Below, piece after piece: positions 1-8,970 of a DNA stretch of 61,576 nucleotides; positions within the stretch are counted from its first letter, which is position 1; every line of letters begins with the position of its first letter. The stretch is from Caldilineaceae bacterium (GTDB lineage Bacteria; Chloroflexota; Anaerolineae; Caldilineales; Caldilineaceae). The notes beneath the pieces are model-generated. The model was not told the origin of the DNA and made no database searches. It worked only from the letters and a program-made list of their open reading frames with translations. The stretch spans positions 1 through 61,576 of the forward strand of contig JAPKMW010000072.1 in assembly GCA_026645575.1 (NCBI GenBank). The letters are read 5' to 3'. Both the position numbers and the translations under genes were made by a program.

Positions 1-72
1 AGATCCTCTTCTTTCAACCCGATTAGTTCGATCACGGCTTGTCAAATTTGACCTCTGGCTCATTTGACCTTA

Positions 73-125
73 TTAAGAGATTGAGAGATTAAGATACTCA
101 ATCTCTCAATCTCTCAATCTCTTAA
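73..125. repeat. Palindrome of AGAGATTGAG-type units
   Basis: Arms 73-90 and 108-125 are perfect 18-base inverted repeats built from short AGAGATTG / CAATCTCT units. The element lies upstream of the first ABC permease gene. A longer copy with the same units is at 58325-58391, so this is a repeat family and not only a local terminator. It may also end transcription of a gene left of the window. Confidence 0.8.
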
Positions 126-181
126 TCTCTATCAGTGTTCCCCCTATCCGTATGAACTGACAGGAATAAGGAGGTTCTTGG

Positions 182-1138
182 ATGGCCGTCACTGCACCCA
201 CAGCCTATGCACCCAAGCGCTCTTGGTTGACGCCGGCGCGACGGGAAGCGCTCAACGGCTGGCTCTTTGCTTTACCCTGGCTGCTCGGTCTGATCCTCTT
301 TACGGCCGGGCCGATGCTCTTTTCGTTTTATGCTGGCTTTACCCGTTACAATATCACCACGCCCCCTCAGTGGATCGGCTGGCAGAATTATCAGGCCATT
401 GCGCAGGATGATTTCTTCTGGACGGCGCTCTACAACACCTTCTGGATGGTGCTGATCCGCACGCCGTTGGTGTTGCTGGTTTCCCTGGGGATTGCCCTGC
501 TACTCAACATTGATCTGCCGGGTGAAAAGTTCTTTCGTTCCATCATCTACTTCCCCAATGTCCTCTCTGGCATTGCCGCCATCTTTCTTTGGGTGTGGAT
601 CCTGGCGCCAAACGGCTTGCTCAATCGCGGGCTGGCGCTGGTGGGCATTCAGGGGCCGGGTTGGTTTGTCGATCCTACCTGGACCAAACCAGGCATGGTA
701 CTCATGAGCCTCTGGTGGGTGGGGGGCAACATCCTGATTTACCTGGCGGCGCTCAAAGGCATTCCGCGTACCCTCTACGAAGCGGCGGAGATCGATGGCG
801 CCAATGGTTGGACGCAGATGTTTTATATCACACTGCCGCTCTTGACGCCGGCCATCTTCTTTGAACTAGTCACCGGCATCATCGGCGCCTTCCAGATTTT
901 CACCACCGCCTACATCATTTCCGGCGTGGACGCCGCCACTGGCGGGCCGGGACAGTCGATGTTGTTCTACGTTCTCTATTTGTATAGCCGCGCCTTTGGG
1001 CGCGTGGGGCCGGCCGGCTTCCAAATGGGCTATGCCTCGGCGCTGGCCTGGATTCTCTTTCTGATTATTCTAGTAGTGACATTGATTCAACTGGGTCTGG
1101 CCAGACGGTGGGTCTATTACGAGAGTGAAGAGTCGTGA
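182..1138 (+). CDS. Sugar ABC transporter permease, MalF/UgpA type
   Basis: Inner-membrane permease of a binding-protein-dependent carbohydrate ABC importer, 318 residues, the usual length for the family. About six hydrophobic segments are visible, the first near residues 27-50. The cytoplasmic EAA loop that docks the ATPase is clear around residues 199-218, with EAAEIDGANGW followed by LP. A strong AAGGAGG at 168-174 fixes the start. It is followed by a second permease, the normal MalF/MalG-type pair. The solute-binding protein is not in the window and probably lies to the left. The substrate cannot be read from the sequence; sugars or glycerol-3-phosphate are typical. Confidence 0.93.
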   Translation: MAVTAPTAYAPKRSWLTPARREALNGWLFALPWLLGLILFTAGPMLFSFYAGFTRYNITTPPQWIGWQNYQAIAQDDFFWTALYNTFWMVLIRTPLVLLVSLGIALLLNIDLPGEKFFRSIIYFPNVLSGIAAIFLWVWILAPNGLLNRGLALVGIQGPGWFVDPTWTKPGMVLMSLWWVGGNILIYLAALKGIPRTLYEAAEIDGANGWTQMFYITLPLLTPAIFFELVTGIIGAFQIFTTAYIISGVDAATGGPGQSMLFYVLYLYSRAFGRVGPAGFQMGYASALAWILFLIILVVTLIQLGLARRWVYYESEES

Positions 1139-1172
1139 GGCCGCGACCGCCCGGTTAGGCGGCGAAACATTT

Positions 1173-2096
1173 ATGGAAACAACTGCTTATACACCGCTCG
1201 ATAACAATCGAGTAGCGACAACACAACCGCAAACAGAGACAGCCCGTCTTTCGCTTGGCCGCCTGATCGCCTGGCTGACCCTGGCTGTCATTGCCATTCT
1301 CTGGCTCACGCCCTTGGTTTGGATGATCTCCACCTCGCTCAAGACGCCGCAAGACCTCTTTGGCTTTCGTTGGATTCCCAATCCGATTGCCTGGAACAAC
1401 TATATTGATGCCTTTAGCTTTGGCATGTGGGATCGCTGGGCGATCAACACGGTGGTCATTACCCTAATCAGCATGGTGGGCATCGTCTTCTCGTCAGCGA
1501 TGGTGGCCTACGCCTTTGCCCGGTTGCGCTGGTGGGGCCGCGAGACGCTCTTCAAGCTGGTGCTGGCGACGATGATGTTGCCGAGCGTTGTCACGTTGAT
1601 TCCGCAATTTATTCTCTTTGCCCGCTTGCCGGCCTTTGGCTTGCAAGGGTCAGCGGTCTGGGTCAACACCTTTTTGCCGCTCACTGTACCGGCCTTTACG
1701 GCCAACGCTTTTTACATTTTCCTGCTGCGCCAATTTATGCGCGGCATCCCCAACGAGTTGACCGAAGCCGCCAAGATCGACGGCGCCTCGGAGATGCGCA
1801 CCTGGTGGAGCATTATCCTGCCCCTCTCCAAACCGGCGTTGGCCGCCATTGCGATCTTTGCCTTTCAAGGCGCCTGGCAGGATTTCATGGGGCCGCTCAT
1901 CTACCTGCAAAGTGAACGGCTTTACACCCTCCAAATCGGCCTGCGCCAATACGAGTTTGCCTTTGGCGGCTCTCCCGCCTGGAATTGGCTCATGGCGGCC
2001 AGTTTGATCGTCATGCTGCCGGTGCTGCTGGTCTTTCTCGCCTTCCAACGTTACTTCATCGAAGGCATCACCATCACCGGCATGGGTGGGCGCTGA
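1173..2096 (+). CDS. Sugar ABC transporter permease, MalG/UgpE type
   Basis: Second membrane subunit of the carbohydrate importer, 307 residues from the ATG at 1173. A GTG at 1125 would overlap the first permease and add 16 residues that do not look like the family, so ATG 1173 is preferred although its ribosome site is weak. There is an N-terminal cytoplasmic tail, a first membrane segment near residues 35-55, and an EAA loop with EAAKIDGASEM near residue 200. The C-terminus ends in the GITITGMGGR style common to MalG-type permeases. It would form a heterodimer with the product of 182-1138. Confidence 0.92.
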   Translation: METTAYTPLDNNRVATTQPQTETARLSLGRLIAWLTLAVIAILWLTPLVWMISTSLKTPQDLFGFRWIPNPIAWNNYIDAFSFGMWDRWAINTVVITLISMVGIVFSSAMVAYAFARLRWWGRETLFKLVLATMMLPSVVTLIPQFILFARLPAFGLQGSAVWVNTFLPLTVPAFTANAFYIFLLRQFMRGIPNELTEAAKIDGASEMRTWWSIILPLSKPALAAIAIFAFQGAWQDFMGPLIYLQSERLYTLQIGLRQYEFAFGGSPAWNWLMAASLIVMLPVLLVFLAFQRYFIEGITITGMGGR

Positions 2097-2167
2097 TGAA
2101 GCAATAATGCTATATGGCTAATTTATCCACCCAAAACAAATTGCCGACTTTGACGTAAATGCGGTTG

Positions 2168-2226
2168 ACGAAGATTGAGTAACAGCGATTCTACTATGTC
2201 TCAATCTGCTATGTCTCAATCTTCGT
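2168..2226. terminator. Inverted repeat between converging genes
   Basis: ACGAAGATTGAG at 2168-2179 pairs with CTCAATCTTCGT at 2215-2226. Between them is a short direct repeat of TCTCAATCT units. It sits between the end of the permease operon and the end of the convergent response regulator gene, where a two-way terminator is expected. Confidence 0.45.
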
Positions 2227-2262
2227 TACTGCTGATTCAACTAATGGTTGGGAATAATTAAG

Positions 2263-3096
2263 TTACAGAAGCAAGGATGGGGCGCGATGTCCTGGTATGG
2301 GTGTCAGCGCGTGTGTTGCAGCGATCGCAGGGGCAATGGTAGTTGGTTCTGTGCTGAATTGATAGCCAAGGCCATGAACAGTCTTCAAATACCGGGGATT
2401 GGCTGGTTCTTTTTCCACCTTGCTGCGCAAACGGCGCATGGTGACCCGCACAAAGCCTAAATCTTCATGGGGGTGATAATCCCACACAGCCCGCAAGAAC
2501 TCCTCTTTACTGACCGGCTTATCCGGATTGTGCATCAGATAACTAAGCATACGATATTCGTTCGGCGTCAGGTTGACCACTTCGCCCCGCACTGTCACCT
2601 GTTGCAACTCCTCATTCAAGGAGATTTCGCCATAGGTGAGGACATGGCTTGCCTTATGACGTTGCTCGTGGTTGACGCGCCGCAGGATTGCACGAATACG
2701 CGCCCGCAATTCTTGCAACACAAAGGGCTTTGTCATATAGTGATCGGCGCCTAGTTCAATCCCGGTGACGACATCATCGGTGCGGGAATTGGCCGTGATC
2801 ATGATAATCGGCACATCGGTCTGTTTGCGCAATTCGGTGCAGACTTCCAGGCCATCAACAAAAGGCATATTGACGTCCAGGAGAACGCAATCAACGTTGT
2901 TTTGTCCAAAAACAGTGAGCGCCTCGCGGCCATCGTTGGCGGTGATAACCTGATAGCCATCTAGCTTTAGGGTCAAAAGGAGTAATTTGCGGAGAGCATC
3001 ATCATCTTCAACAACAAGGATCTGTTTGTTTGCCGACATTGGGTTATTTTGTGTACTGTTTTGTCTATAGTCTACTGAATTGTTTTCGGTATTCAT
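2263..3096 (-). CDS. OmpR/PhoB-family response regulator (orphan)
   Basis: Two-component response regulator of 277 residues. The receiver domain covers about residues 24-142, with the acidic pocket VEDDD at 29-33, phospho-acceptor Asp74 in LLDVNMP, Thr101 and Lys123 in TKPF. The winged-helix DNA-binding domain covers about 150-250 and ends in the family's HGLGYQF. There is a 23-residue N-terminal and a 25-residue C-terminal extension of low complexity. The ATG at 3096 has an AGGGCAGG-like site; an internal ATG at 3039 starts just before the receiver but lacks one. No histidine kinase is adjacent, so its signal is unknown. Confidence 0.93.
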   Translation of the reverse strand: MNTENNSVDYRQNSTQNNPMSANKQILVVEDDDALRKLLLLTLKLDGYQVITANDGREALTVFGQNNVDCVLLDVNMPFVDGLEVCTELRKQTDVPIIMITANSRTDDVVTGIELGADHYMTKPFVLQELRARIRAILRRVNHEQRHKASHVLTYGEISLNEELQQVTVRGEVVNLTPNEYRMLSYLMHNPDKPVSKEEFLRAVWDYHPHEDLGFVRVTMRRLRSKVEKEPANPRYLKTVHGLGYQFSTEPTTIAPAIAATHALTPIPGHRAPSLLL

Positions 3097-3589
3097 AGCC
3101 CTGCCCTTCTAATGGGTACGCTGGTTGTTTACTGCGCAAGCTAAGGATGATAGACGGGTAGGAAGCAGCAATGAAATTTCTCTTTTGGTAAAAAGACCCT
3201 GCTCTATAATCAGTAGACCGCAACATAGCCGAAATGGCAACAGACTGACGCTGGACTACGCAAGTAGACGACTGCGGTCTACTGATTATAACAATTGAAT
3301 GAATATTGCGTGATGCTTACTCGTCACTATCAAGCCCGCTCGTAACCGCCTAAAGGCAACCGGTAACCGGCGCCCCAAACGCCGGCCACGGACCAACTAC
3401 GAGCTTGGTCGTAACGCTTGCTCTATCAAGTAGGAATCACGTCCATCTATAGTAAACTGGAAGCGCAAAAGTCGTCAATTATGAAATATTGACGAATCAT
3501 ATGAATCTGCCAAATAAACTTGAAAGGTTAAGAGGGCAAGAGTCTTATGATTAATTACTTAATTGTAAATAAGGTGAAATGAGGATAAC
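3097..3589. other. Gene-free divergent region with two palindromes
   Basis: This 493-base gap separates the divergent response regulator and dehydratase genes, so promoters for both should lie here. It contains the perfect 18-bp inverted repeat at 3205-3290 and an imperfect copy of the CTCGTAGCCGG palindrome family around 3335-3405. I see no ORF with coding character. Confidence 0.7.
3205..3290. repeat. Palindrome with CAGTAGACCGCA arms
   Basis: Arms 3205-3222 and 3273-3290 are perfect 18-base inverted repeats (TATAATCAGTAGACCGCA and its complement) around a 50-base centre. A diverged relative lies at about 49150-49228 and shares the right-hand arm. The repetition indicates an interspersed element. 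Confidence 0.8.
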
Positions 3590-4576
3590 ATGGAGTACCC
3601 AACTATTGCCGAAATCCGTACAGCACGCGAAGCACTGGCCGGCTTGATTTTGGAAACGCCAATTTGGCGCTGGGGAAATCGCGAGGTTGTGCATCATCTG
3701 GGTCAGGAAACAGAACTCTACTTAAAACTTGAACTCTTTCAATATACTGGCACTTTTAAACCGCGCGGCGCGTTGACAGTGATGCGCGCCTTGGATCAAG
3801 CTACGCTTGCCAAAGGCGTCACGGCCGTCAGTGCCGGCAACCATGCCATTGCGGTCGCCTTCGCTGCTCAATTGTTGGGAACAACGGCGAAAGTGGTAAT
3901 GCCGAAAAGCGCCAACTCGGCGCGGGTGGCTACCTGTCGCAGCTACGGGGCCATAGTGGAACTTGTTGACAATGTGGCGTTGGCTTTTGTGCGCGTGCAA
4001 CAGATCCAACAAGAAGAGGGTCGTTATTTTGTCCACCCCTTTGAAGGTCCCAACACCATTCTGGGGACAGCCACGGTCGGACTGGAATTTGCCACCCAAG
4101 TGGCTGACCTCGACGCTGTCATTATTCCTATCGGTGGCGGCGGCCTCTGTGCAGGGATGGCGACGGCAATCAAACAATTGCAACCAACTTGTCAGATCTT
4201 TGGTGTGGAGCCGGTGGGCGCAGATACCATGCACCGTAGCTTTGCCGCCGGCGCTCCTCAATCGATTCCTACCGTGCAAACCATCGCCGACAGCTTGGGC
4301 GCGCCCCATGCTGCGCCCTATAGCTTTAGCCTCTGCCAACACTTTGTTGATGAACTGGTTTTAGTTACGGATGATGAGATTCGCCAAGCGATGGCGCTCT
4401 TGTTTCGTTCGATGAAACTGGCGGTTGAACCCGCCGGCGCCACCGCCACGGCTGCCCTATGGGGGCCACTACAGGAACGGCTGCGGGGTCGTCGTGTCGG
4501 CGTCATTGCCTGCGGCGCCAATATTGACATAGACACCTTTGCGAAGCATGTGAAGCAAGCAGAAGCGGTGGCATAA
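3590..4576 (+). CDS. Threonine/serine dehydratase-like PLP enzyme
   Basis: PLP-dependent fold-type II enzyme of 328 residues, the length of catabolic threonine dehydratases and serine/aspartate racemases that lack an ACT domain. The PLP lysine is Lys57 in GTFKPRGA, the substrate loop is SAGNHA at 81-86, and the phosphate-binding glycine run is GGGG at 182-185. The expected reaction is deamination of L-threonine or L-serine to the 2-oxo acid plus ammonia; racemase or 3-hydroxyaspartate dehydratase activity is possible in this family. GAGG at 3581 supports the ATG at 3590. The gene stands alone and is followed by a strong hairpin. Confidence 0.88.
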   Translation: MEYPTIAEIRTAREALAGLILETPIWRWGNREVVHHLGQETELYLKLELFQYTGTFKPRGALTVMRALDQATLAKGVTAVSAGNHAIAVAFAAQLLGTTAKVVMPKSANSARVATCRSYGAIVELVDNVALAFVRVQQIQQEEGRYFVHPFEGPNTILGTATVGLEFATQVADLDAVIIPIGGGGLCAGMATAIKQLQPTCQIFGVEPVGADTMHRSFAAGAPQSIPTVQTIADSLGAPHAAPYSFSLCQHFVDELVLVTDDEIRQAMALLFRSMKLAVEPAGATATAALWGPLQERLRGRRVGVIACGANIDIDTFAKHVKQAEAVA

Positions 4577-4624
4577 AGCCATTACTATCAACCTGCGGGT
4601 GTGGGGCAAAGCCCCAAGTATCGT

Positions 4625-4683
4625 CTGTCATTCTGAAAGAATCTCTAGGGTACAATGTGCTAGAGATTCTTTCAGAATGACAG
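4625..4683. terminator. Perfect 24-bp hairpin after the dehydratase gene
   Basis: Arms 4625-4648 and 4660-4683 are perfectly complementary around an 11-base loop. The arm contains TCATTCTGAAAGAATC, a sequence type I associate with dispersed palindromes in many genomes. It is placed to terminate the gene ending at 4576. Confidence 0.75.
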
Positions 4684-4728
4684 GCAAGCTCTCTAGCTTC
4701 ACTTGCAAACAAACTTCAACTATAAACA

Positions 4729-4761
4729 AAAAGGGGTCTCACGCCATGTGAGACCCCTTTT
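4729..4761 (-). terminator. Terminator of tRNA-Thr
   Basis: Arms 4729-4742 and 4748-4761 form a perfect 14-bp stem around a 5-base loop. Read on the minus strand it starts 2 bases after the tRNA gene, and the distal stem arm and following bases are T-rich, as in an intrinsic terminator. Confidence 0.8.
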
Positions 4762-4762
4762 G

Positions 4763-4835
<73 letters not shown>

Positions 4836-4971
4836 ACAGACCACAACAGTACTGATAATCGACTGCTGATAATCGACTGTATTGTCTGTAACAGGAGCAG
4901 TATACCAAACCCCACGCAAACCAGCAAGTTTTCCTGGTCGCGGTGAGCATTTGGTCAGGTGTGTTTTGGGC

Positions 4972-5538
4972 TTACTCCTTCACACGCGTGACATAACGGG
5001 CATCACGCGTGTCAACGCGAATCAGGTCGCCTTCATTGACAAACATCGGCGCTTGGAGCCGCAACCCGGTTTCCACTTCCACCTGTTTTAGCGCTGATCC
5101 CGCCGCCGTGTCACCCATCACCGCCATATCGGCCCAGACCACCCGCAGATCCACCGTGGTGGGTAGCGAGATTTTGATCGGTTCGCCTTCGTAGGTTTCC
5201 AGCACCAGCACTTGATTATCAGTCAAATACTCCACCACCCCTTCGAGCGCTTCCCGGGTCAAGACAACCTGCTCAAAAGTCTCGGTATTCATAAAATAGT
5301 AGAGGTCGCCATCGACGTACTGGAACTGCACCTGATCTTTGTCAAAGGTGACCTCTTGCACCCGTTCGCCATTATTGTAAGTCTTTTCCACATTGGCCCC
5401 ACTGCGAATATTGCGCAATTTAAGGCGAATGGTGGCGCCGCCACGGGCAACCTTGATATGTTGATACTCCAGCACGCGCCAGAGTTGTTTCTCTTCTTCG
5501 TAAACGTCGCCCTTGCGGAGGGATTGTACTTCAGCCAT
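4972..5538 (-). CDS. efp: Translation elongation factor P
   Basis: EF-P of 188 residues, full length, with the three beta-barrel domains in order: a KOW-like domain (about 1-64), an OB domain (about 68-128) and the C-terminal domain (about 130-186). It binds between the P and E sites and rescues ribosomes stalled on proline runs. The conserved modification loop reads HIKVARGGA at 27-35, so the tip residue is Arg32 where many bacteria have lysine in PGKG. Arg-type EF-Ps are known, for example those rhamnosylated by EarP, but the loop here also lacks the usual PG. The ATG at 5538 is preceded by AGGTAG. RuvA is upstream in the same direction. Confidence 0.96.
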   Translation of the reverse strand: MAEVQSLRKGDVYEEEKQLWRVLEYQHIKVARGGATIRLKLRNIRSGANVEKTYNNGERVQEVTFDKDQVQFQYVDGDLYYFMNTETFEQVVLTREALEGVVEYLTDNQVLVLETYEGEPIKISLPTTVDLRVVWADMAVMGDTAAGSALKQVEVETGLRLQAPMFVNEGDLIRVDTRDARYVTRVKE

Positions 5539-5653
5539 AATCTACCTATGCTTTCTGTTTTCGTTCCATTGCCGCCAGAGATTATATGCAAGGGACGCAC
5601 CTGTGTCAATTTGTTGAGGGAGTGTTCTGTCACAGAAGCCATGATCAGTAGTG

Positions 5654-5700
5654 AAGACTGTAGTCTTTCTTAACATCCCGAAGACTAAAGTCTTTACGAC
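5654..5700. repeat. AAGACTNTAGTCTT-type palindrome
   Basis: GAAGACTGTAGTCTTTC followed by GAAGACTAAAGTCTTTACG gives nested inverted repeats between efp and ruvA. The same unit occurs as a longer element at 59548-59599. Confidence 0.65.
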
Positions 5701-5704
5701 TGAT

Positions 5705-6295
5705 TTATTGGTCAAACTGGCTGAGGGCGAGGCGTAAGCGTTCTTCGACGCCGACGGCATCTTTGGGTAGTTTTTGGATGGCGCGTTGCGCTTCGACCAC
5801 GCTATAGCCGAGGCTGGTGAGGGCGTCGAGGACTTCGCTGTCCACATTGCTGACCTGCACCAGGCCACCAAACGCGCCAGCCGAACCGCCGACTTTATCT
5901 TTCAGTTCGAGGATGATCTTTTGTGCGGTACGTTTCCCCACGCCGGGGACGCGGGCAACTAGCCCTGGTTCTTCGTTTGCAATGGCCAGGCGCAAAGCAT
6001 CGGGGCTGAGGGTGTTGAGCGTTGCCAACGCCACGCGCGGGCCGACGCCATTCACGCTCAACAATAGCTCAAACATCGACAATTCGTCTTCATTAGGGAA
6101 GCCATAGAGTGACAGCGCATCCTCGCGCACCTGGAGGTAGGTTTGCAGGAGTACGCTGTCGCCTGGTTTGCATTGGGTGCTGGTTACTTCCGTAGTCGAG
6201 ACGCGCAGACCCACGCCGCCGGCAACGCTGCCGACTTCAATGACCAGATAGCCTTTCCCACTTTGAAGCACATTGCCACGCACTGACCGAATCAT
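5705..6295 (-). CDS. ruvA: Holliday junction branch migration protein RuvA
   Basis: RuvA of 196 residues, normal length. It binds the four-way junction and loads the RuvB helicase. The OB-fold domain begins MIRSVRGNVL, and two helix-hairpin-helix motifs follow (SVNGVGPRVA and RVPGVGKRTAQKI). The C-terminal RuvB-contacting three-helix domain is at about 145-196 (VLDALTSLGYS). The ATG at 6295 has a strong GAGAGGGAAGGG site; the frame stays open upstream to 6367 but those residues are not family-like. ruvC lies upstream at 7667, separated by a response regulator gene. No ruvB is seen. Confidence 0.96.
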   Translation of the reverse strand: MIRSVRGNVLQSGKGYLVIEVGSVAGGVGLRVSTTEVTSTQCKPGDSVLLQTYLQVREDALSLYGFPNEDELSMFELLLSVNGVGPRVALATLNTLSPDALRLAIANEEPGLVARVPGVGKRTAQKIILELKDKVGGSAGAFGGLVQVSNVDSEVLDALTSLGYSVVEAQRAIQKLPKDAVGVEERLRLALSQFDQ

Positions 6296-6634
6296 GAACC
6301 CTTCCCTCTCCATTTCCTTCACGGGCGTGATAGGACTGCACCGGCGCAGACCTCCATCTGCAAGCATGGTACACCAGAGCGGGTTCGCTTCGCAAACTTA
6401 CACTGTGCGTGATTCTGCTGAATTTGTCAATTATAAAGCATGGCTAGAGAACCATTGACATGAGGTATCGCTGATGGCAAACGGCGTAGGTAAGAAACTG
6501 GAAGACGCATTTGCCATGAACGCACAAATTTGACGGAGCCAATCAACATTACAGCCGTGCGCTAAACCCTGTCGCCGTTGACGGGCGGCACGTGAACACT
6601 ACCTAAAGCTTGGGTGGCGTTTACGCCATTGCCA

Positions 6635-7480
6635 TTACGCCATTGCCATTTCCCGCTTGACCGGCGGTTGGGTGTTGAATTTGTATCCCGCGCCCCGCAC
6701 AGTCACCAGATAGTTCGGATCCGACGGATCTTCTTCAATCTTCTCGCGTAGGCGACGCACAGCCACTTCGACCAAATTGGTGCCACCGGCCAGGTCATAG
6801 CCCCAAACAGTCTGGAAGAGATCGTTCTTGCTCACCGGGCGATCCGGCACGCTCATCAGGTGGCGCAGCAGTTGATATTCGGTCGGGGTCAGGTGGACGG
6901 TCTTTTCGCGTACCTTGACCTGGTGCATTTCGTCATTCAACACCACATCATGGAAGGCCATCACGCGTGGTTCGGCCCGTTCAGTCGCCCAGGAGACGCG
7001 ACGCAGAATGGCCTGCAGACGAACTTCAATCTCTCTGAAGGTGAACGGTTTGCAAATATAATCGTCGGCGCCCAGGCTAAAGCCATAGACAATATCATCG
7101 GGGCGGTTCAGCGCCGAGAGCATAACAATCGGCACATCGCTCTGCTGGCGCAATTCGGCGCAGAGGGTGAAGCCGTCGATCTCCGGCATCATCACATCGA
7201 GCAATACCAGGTCAATCTCGTGTGTTTCAAAGAGTTGACGCGCTTCCCGACCATTGCGAGCCGTGATAACTTTATAGCCAATTTTCTGGAGCGAGATCTT
7301 CAGCAGCTCGCGCAGGGGATCTTCATCTTCGGCAACAAGAATGCGAATTTCGCGTTGGGGGCTAACCTTGGTCCGGAAAACCGGGGGAAGCGTCCCCATA
7401 CGACCAGGATGATTGCTAAAGTGGTTGAGGTTTGTATATTCGCGCATTGGTCTCTTATTTCCCGCTTGAATGATTTGCAT
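6635..7480 (-). CDS. OmpR/PhoB-family response regulator (orphan)
   Basis: Response regulator of up to 281 residues. The receiver domain covers about 45-162, with acidic EDED at 51-54, phospho-acceptor Asp95 in LLDVMMP, Ser122 and Lys144 in CKPF. The winged-helix domain covers about 170-265 and ends RGAGYKFN. It shares layout and a long unstructured N-terminus with the regulator at 2263-3096, and the two are probably paralogues. The start is uncertain: ATG 7480 and ATG 7447 are both possible and neither has a strong ribosome site. It lies between ruvC and ruvA on the same strand with no kinase nearby. Confidence 0.92.
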   Translation of the reverse strand: MQIIQAGNKRPMREYTNLNHFSNHPGRMGTLPPVFRTKVSPQREIRILVAEDEDPLRELLKISLQKIGYKVITARNGREARQLFETHEIDLVLLDVMMPEIDGFTLCAELRQQSDVPIVMLSALNRPDDIVYGFSLGADDYICKPFTFREIEVRLQAILRRVSWATERAEPRVMAFHDVVLNDEMHQVKVREKTVHLTPTEYQLLRHLMSVPDRPVSKNDLFQTVWGYDLAGGTNLVEVAVRRLREKIEEDPSDPNYLVTVRGAGYKFNTQPPVKREMAMA

Positions 7481-7666
7481 TAGAGATTACGTGTCAGTAC
7501 GATGCTTGACAAACGTTGCTTGGTTGTTTCTACTATATTAATCGCAGTTCAGCCGCAAATCCTTCGCGAGAATTTGACCAATTTTCGACCAATTTTTAAA
7601 AAAGTCCGAAATTGGTTAGAAAGAGGTGAAAAATGATAGGTAAAAAGGCGTGGAAGACTGTTTTTC

Positions 7667-8200
7667 TTAAGGTAAAAAGTTGTAGCGACTATGCTGCAAA
7701 TGACAGACGGCGACGGCGACGCCATCGGCTGCGTCATCGGGGCGAGGGGGTTCCGGCAAATTGAGGAGGCGTTGCACCATCTCCTGGATCTGGGGTTTGT
7801 CTGCACTGCCATAGCCGGTGATGGCTTGTTTCACTTCTGCTGGTGTATATTCGGCCACCGAGATGCCCAGTTCGGCTGCCGCCACCAAGATGACGCCTCT
7901 GGCCTGCCCAACTGTGATGGCGGTGGTGACATTGCGGCCAAAGAAGAGTTTTTCAATGGCGACTTCATCGGGCTGGAATTCGGCAATCAGTGCCTTCATG
8001 TCATGGAAGAGTTCGAGGAGCCGTTGAGGCATGGGGTCGCCGGCTTGGGTGCGCAAGACACCGCAAGCCAGCAGTTCATAATCACCGGTGGTGGTCTTTG
8101 CCACGGCGCCATAACCGGTGATGGCGGTGCCGGGATCGATCCCAAGCACCACTCGTTCCACCGTAATGGCCGGGGCGATGCGTGTCCGTTTGCCGTTCAT
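7667..8200 (-). CDS. ruvC: Crossover junction endodeoxyribonuclease RuvC
   Basis: RuvC of 177 residues, the Holliday junction resolvase with an RNase H fold. The acidic metal-binding residues are visible: Asp22 in LGIDPG, Glu83 in AIEKLFF, and the Asp155/156/159 cluster in PDDAADGVAVA. The order FFGRN and the C-terminal CH also match the family. A short basic N-terminal extension precedes the first strand. The ATG at 8200 lies 2 bases after the yebC stop, so the two genes are translationally close and almost certainly share a transcript. Confidence 0.96.
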   Translation of the reverse strand: MNGKRTRIAPAITVERVVLGIDPGTAITGYGAVAKTTTGDYELLACGVLRTQAGDPMPQRLLELFHDMKALIAEFQPDEVAIEKLFFGRNVTTAITVGQARGVILVAAAELGISVAEYTPAEVKQAITGYGSADKPQIQEMVQRLLNLPEPPRPDDAADGVAVAVCHLQHSRYNFLP

Positions 8201-8202
8201 GC

Positions 8203-8970
8203 TTAGGCAAATTGGGCGACAACAGCGTCGGTAAGTTCCAGGTTGTGATAGACCTTATTCACATCGTCCAATTCTTCCAGATTTTCAATGAGGGAGAGGA
8301 CGGACGCAGCTTCGTTCGGCGCCAACTCCATGGTGGTGTTGGGCTGCTTGAGCAACTCTGATTGATCGGGATTGAAGCCGTTATCCCGCAGCATCTGGGT
8401 AATTTGGCTCAGATCGGCCCGCTCCGTATACACTTCGACGGCATCGTCGCTCACCTGGACATCGGTGGCGCCCCCTTCCAGCGCAATTTCAAAAATTTTA
8501 TCGGGATCGATGTTGATGGCGTCGCCATCTTCATCGACACGGTTGAAGACAATGTAGCCCTTTTCGGTAAATTGCCAGGCCACGGAGCCCGGCTCGCCCA
8601 AGCTGCCATTGGCGCGGTTAAAATGAAACCGTAGATCCGAAGTCGTGCGCGAGCGTTTGTCACTCAAGCAATCGACTAAAATGGCAATGCCGTGGGGGCC
8701 GTAGCCCTCGTAGACAATCTCTTCGATTTCGGCAGCATCTTTTTCCAGCCCGGCGCCGCGGCGAATGGCGCGCTCAATGTTGTCTTTGGGCATATTTTCC
8801 GCTTTGGCCTTGTCTACCGCCAGTCGTAAACCAAAGTTGGTGTTGATATCTGCGCCGTTGCGCGCCGCTACCTGGATCTCACGGGCCAACTTGGTGAAAA
8901 TTTTGCCACGCACGGCATCATTCGCCCCTTTTTTGCGTTTGATTGTCGCCCATTTAGAATGTCCTGACAT
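8203..8970 (-). CDS. yebC: YebC/PmpR-family regulatory protein
   Basis: YebC/TACO1 family protein of 255 residues, beginning with the signature MSGHSKWATIKRKKGA. Family members act as DNA-binding regulators and in translation of proline-rich stretches; which applies here is not shown. Conserved segments include NMPKDNIERAI, YEGYGPHG and the C-terminal NLEELDDVNKVYHN. AAGGAAG before ATG 8970 fixes the start; the frame is open for 82 codons upstream but that part is not family sequence. It is directly upstream of ruvC, a common bacterial order. Confidence 0.96.
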   Translation of the reverse strand: MSGHSKWATIKRKKGANDAVRGKIFTKLAREIQVAARNGADINTNFGLRLAVDKAKAENMPKDNIERAIRRGAGLEKDAAEIEEIVYEGYGPHGIAILVDCLSDKRSRTTSDLRFHFNRANGSLGEPGSVAWQFTEKGYIVFNRVDEDGDAINIDPDKIFEIALEGGATDVQVSDDAVEVYTERADLSQITQMLRDNGFNPDQSELLKQPNTTMELAPNEAASVLSLIENLEELDDVNKVYHNLELTDAVVAQFA

